Assembly (NCBI RefSeq): GCF_018390605.1 | Contig: NZ_JAHBGD010000002.1 | Span: 310,001-374,000, forward strand | DNA length: 64,000 nt | Origin: Ancylobacter defluvii | GTDB taxonomy: Bacteria > Pseudomonadota > Alphaproteobacteria > Rhizobiales > Xanthobacteraceae | Reading direction: 5' to 3' | In this document: one piece after another, positions 61,135 to 64,000 of the stretch | Layout of the letters: every line of letters begins with the position of its first letter | How positions within the stretch are numbered: the first letter of the stretch is position 1 | Notes under the pieces: generated by a model | Seen by the model: only the letters and a program-made list of their open reading frames with translations | Told to the model about the DNA's origin: nothing | Database searches by the model: none | Translations under genes and position numbers: made by a program

Positions 61135-64000
61135 TTACGATGTTGCGAGATCTGGAGGTGTCGCGCGCTGGCAGCCCAATACAATCAGCAAGTCGTGAGC
61201 CCTGCTGTCGATTCTGATAGTGGCGGACCTGCCGGACGATGCCAGACGAACGCCGTCGAGCACGGAATAGGATTTGCCGGCCTCGCCATCAGCCCGAACC
61301 TCGATCCTGCAAATGGTTTTGCCTAAGGTCACCGTCGCCTCGAATCCCAGCCATGCGAAGGGGATGCAGGGGGTGACGAGCAGGAAATCGCCTTCCCGGC
61401 GAATGCCGAGAATGCCTTCGACGCCAGCCCGATGCATCCAGCCGGCGGACCCCGTGTACCAGGTCCAGCCGCCGCGTCCGGCATGGGGGGCGACCGAATA
61501 GATATCGGCGGCAACCACATAGGGCTCGACCTTGTAACGTTCGGCTTCATCCATCGTGCGGGCGTGATTGATCGGGTTGAGCAGTGCGAACAGATCATGC
61601 GCCTTGTCGCCAGCGCCCAGCTTGGCGAAGGCGAGCACCGCCCACATGGCGGCGTGGCTGTATTGCCCGCCATTCTCGCGCAGGCCCGGCGGATATCCCT
61701 TGATGTATCCGGGATCGAGGGGCGTGCGATCGAAGGGCGGGGTGAACAGCAGTGCCAGCTTGTCGTCGGTGCGGATGAGATGACGCTCCAGCGAGGCCAT
61801 CGCCTTCGCGGCACGCAGGCTGTCGGCAGCACCGGACAGCACTGCCCAGGACTGCGCGATAGAGTCGATGCGGCATTCGCCGCTGTCCTTCGAGCCGAGC
61901 CAGGTGCCGTCATCGAACGTCGCCCGCCGATACCACTCGCCGTCCCATGCTGAGCGCTCCAGCGCCCGCCGCACCGAGGCGGCATGAGCCCGCCAGCGGC
62001 GGGCACGCTCGGGATCGCGTTCGTCGGCGAAGGGAGCAAACATCTCGATGGTGCGGATCAGCAGCCAGCCGAGCCAGACACTTTCGCCTTTGCCAGCCTC
62101 GCCGACGCGGTTCATGCCGTCATTCCAGTCGCCAGTGCCGATCAGCGGCAGTCCGAGCGCGCCGGAGAGCGCAACAGCATGGTCGAGGCCGCTGGCGCAA
62201 TGCTCGAACAGCGGCCCCGTCGCGTCTGCCGGCATCGGCTGGAAGAAGTGCTCGTGCTCCTCCGGCCGCAATTGCGGACCGTCGAGATAGGGCACGGGCT
62301 CGTCGAGGATCGCCGCGTCGCCGGAACTGGCGATATAGGTTGCGGTGGCGAAGGCGAGCCAGACGTGGTCGTCGGATATGCGGGTGCGCACGCCCTGGCC
62401 CGATTGCGGCAGCCACCAATGCTGGACGTCACCCTCGGCGAACTGCCGCCCGGCGGCGTGCAATATATGGCCGCGCGTCTCTGCCGGCAGCGCCAGTATC
62501 AGCGCCATGCCGTCCTGCAACTGGTCACGGAAGCCATACGCTCCGCTGGCCTGATAGAAGGCAGAGCGCGCGGTGATGCGGCAGGCCAGCGTCTGATACA
62601 GCAGCCAACCGTTCAGCATGATGTCCATTGCCCGGTCCGGCGTCTTCACCTGCACGGTGCCGAGGATCGTGTTCCAGCGATCCGTCACGGCGCCGAGAAC
62701 AGCGTCTAGGTCCGCTTCGCGATAGCGAGCGATCAACGCCCGCACCTCGTCCACCGAATCACACTGGCCGAGGAATGACACGACCTCGACGCTCTCGCCT
62801 ATGCCGAGCTCGATCACCGTTTGCAGGGCGGCGCACGGGTCGAGACCGGCGCCGGTCCGGCCGGAAAGTGGTTCGATGGCCGCGAGGCCGAGCGGCGACG
62901 CGGGCCCGCCATGTCGGCCGAGGAACTCGGTACGGTCCGCGGTCCAGGAAGTCTGGCGGCCGGCGAGATCGGCGAAGGCGACGCGGGAGCCAAAAGTGGT
63001 GCTCCAGCGATTGCGCGCCAGCAGCGCGCCGCTTGGTTCGTCGATCTCGGTGGTGATGAACGGGGCGGCGGCCCCACGCGACCTGCCGAGTACCCATTCC
63101 GCATAGGCGGTCACCGAGAACCGGCGCGGCCGGCCGGACAGGTTGGTGAGCTTCAGGCGCGAGATCTTGATCGGATTGTCGAGCGGCACGAAGTGCACGA
63201 GGTCGAGGGCGATGCCGTGCGCCTCATGCTCAAAGCGGCTATAGCCAAAGCCGTGCCGCGCAACATAAATGCCGTCATCACGGATCGGCTGCGCGGTCGG
63301 GCTCCAGAGCTCACCGCTCTCCTCGTCCCGCACATAGATCGCCTCGCCCGCAGGGTCGACAACGGCATCGTTCGACCATTGGGTAAGCTGGTTCTCGCGG
63401 CTGTTCTGCGCCCAGCTATAGCCGCTGCCCTCCGCCGAGATCTGAAAGCCGAAGCCGGAATTGGCGATCACGTTGATCCAGGGCGCCGGGGTCGTGCGAC
63501 CCCTGTCGAGAACGGTCACATACTCACGCCCATCCTTGTCGAACCCGCCGAGGCCGTTAAAGAATTCAAGCGATGGCGGCTGGCGCGGCGGCGCGGGGTT
63601 CGGCAGCGTGGCGAGGGGACGGCTGCGCCGACGGACAACAGGTAGCTCCGGCATGCGGCGCATGCGGGCGAGCTGGTCGGCGATGGTGCCGCGCCGCGCC
63701 ACCAATACGATGCGGGCGACGGACTGCAGCATCGCGCGCGAGTCCACGCTCATGAGGTCGGCGCGCAGCACGTGGACCGATCCCTTGGCTGGCTCGTCGT
63801 GGGGAATCGGGCGGGATGCACTCGTGCGTACCGCCGTCTCAATAGCAATCTGAAGATCCTGCGCATAGGAGGAGGCGCGCTCATTGACGATGACGAGGTC
63901 GACCGCGAGCCGCTTCATCCGCCAATATTCCCAGGCCCGCAGCAACTGGCGCATCTGGGCGATGTCCTCGATATCGTCGATGCGCAGCAGAACGATCGGC
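61135..64000 (-). CDS. ndvB: Cyclic beta-1,2-glucan synthase, C-terminal part (NdvB/ChvB; partial, runs off right edge)
   Basis: 955 residues of the C-terminal portion, open to the window edge. It begins within a strand ending LLRIDDIED and includes LLRAWEYWRMKRLAVDLVIVNERASSYAQDL, the beta-sandwich and (alpha/alpha)6 domain of glycoside hydrolase family 94, and the catalytic-acid motif GTGDWNDGMNRVGEAGKGESVWLGW. The full protein (about 2800 residues) makes and cyclises periplasmic glucans for osmoadaptation. The gene is intact here, and its 3' end marks the end of the accessory island. Confidence 0.92.
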   Translation of the reverse strand, partial: PIVLLRIDDIEDIAQMRQLLRAWEYWRMKRLAVDLVIVNERASSYAQDLQIAIETAVRTSASRPIPHDEPAKGSVHVLRADLMSVDSRAMLQSVARIVLVARRGTIADQLARMRRMPELPVVRRRSRPLATLPNPAPPRQPPSLEFFNGLGGFDKDGREYVTVLDRGRTTPAPWINVIANSGFGFQISAEGSGYSWAQNSRENQLTQWSNDAVVDPAGEAIYVRDEESGELWSPTAQPIRDDGIYVARHGFGYSRFEHEAHGIALDLVHFVPLDNPIKISRLKLTNLSGRPRRFSVTAYAEWVLGRSRGAAAPFITTEIDEPSGALLARNRWSTTFGSRVAFADLAGRQTSWTADRTEFLGRHGGPASPLGLAAIEPLSGRTGAGLDPCAALQTVIELGIGESVEVVSFLGQCDSVDEVRALIARYREADLDAVLGAVTDRWNTILGTVQVKTPDRAMDIMLNGWLLYQTLACRITARSAFYQASGAYGFRDQLQDGMALILALPAETRGHILHAAGRQFAEGDVQHWWLPQSGQGVRTRISDDHVWLAFATATYIASSGDAAILDEPVPYLDGPQLRPEEHEHFFQPMPADATGPLFEHCASGLDHAVALSGALGLPLIGTGDWNDGMNRVGEAGKGESVWLGWLLIRTIEMFAPFADERDPERARRWRAHAASVRRALERSAWDGEWYRRATFDDGTWLGSKDSGECRIDSIAQSWAVLSGAADSLRAAKAMASLERHLIRTDDKLALLFTPPFDRTPLDPGYIKGYPPGLRENGGQYSHAAMWAVLAFAKLGAGDKAHDLFALLNPINHARTMDEAERYKVEPYVVAADIYSVAPHAGRGGWTWYTGSAGWMHRAGVEGILGIRREGDFLLVTPCIPFAWLGFEATVTLGKTICRIEVRADGEAGKSYSVLDGVRLASSGRSATIRIDSRAHDLLIVLGCQRATPPDLATS

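Overview
The window is GC-rich chromosomal DNA from an alphaproteobacterium, most likely Hyphomicrobiales (Rhizobiales) and plausibly Xanthobacteraceae-like; the order and family are inference. Supporting signs are the murA-DUF2948-hisD-UPF0262-phosphatase-maf-yacG-tRNA-Phe block, phosphatidylcholine synthase, an IalB-family protein, a TRAP transporter with a twin-arginine binding protein, an IsdG/HmuQ-type heme oxygenase and a cyclic beta-1,2-glucan synthase (NdvB/ChvB) cut by the right edge.

Layout. 1-5.2 kb: a TRAP transporter operon (dctQ-dctM-dctP) followed by a GlpA-like FAD oxidoreductase that runs off the left edge, divergent from a DeoR/GlpR-type repressor; the intergenic region carries an array of TGACC boxes. 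5.4-6.6 kb: a secreted alpha/beta hydrolase and a small DUF982-like protein. 7.1-13.4 kb: heme acquisition, with a periplasmic PDC/Cache-like protein, hmuTUV, a TonB-dependent heme receptor and an IsdG-type heme-degrading enzyme. 13.5-23.2 kb: rimO, a DUF4239-like membrane protein, and a six-gene operon of a BMP-type nucleoside/purine ABC transporter with two M20-type amidohydrolases. 23.5-31.6 kb: quinone oxidoreductase, pcs, a UbiH-type hydroxylase, an AEC transporter, hspQ, an IalB-family protein, a YejA-like binding protein and a small secreted protein.

31.9-45.7 kb: mfd-sdhE, recG, a DUF454 gene, mobA/mobB, tusA, DUF2218, a secreted cyclase-family protein, a Hint (hedgehog/intein) domain protein and an AraC regulator. 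A roughly 950-base gene-poor stretch leads to tRNA-Thr. 46-53.4 kb: the murA-to-yacG housekeeping block ending in tRNA-Phe, with an oppositely oriented SHOCT protein inserted and no infA where it is usually found.

53.4-61.1 kb is an accessory, decaying island between tRNA-Phe and ndvB. It has a NUDIX gene, a three-gene overlapping operon of small unknown proteins divergent from an XRE regulator across a perfect palindrome, two unrecognised genes, ParB-like remnants, a DUF3102 gene cut by a partial IS5-type transposase, a dead IS1182-type element with visible terminal repeats, and a tyrosine recombinase with a disturbed N-terminus. The window ends inside the C-terminal GH94 part of the cyclic glucan synthase. 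No CRISPR array, rRNA or complete defence system was recognised. The least explained parts are the small-gene operon with its XRE regulator, the Hint protein and the PDC protein beside the heme genes.
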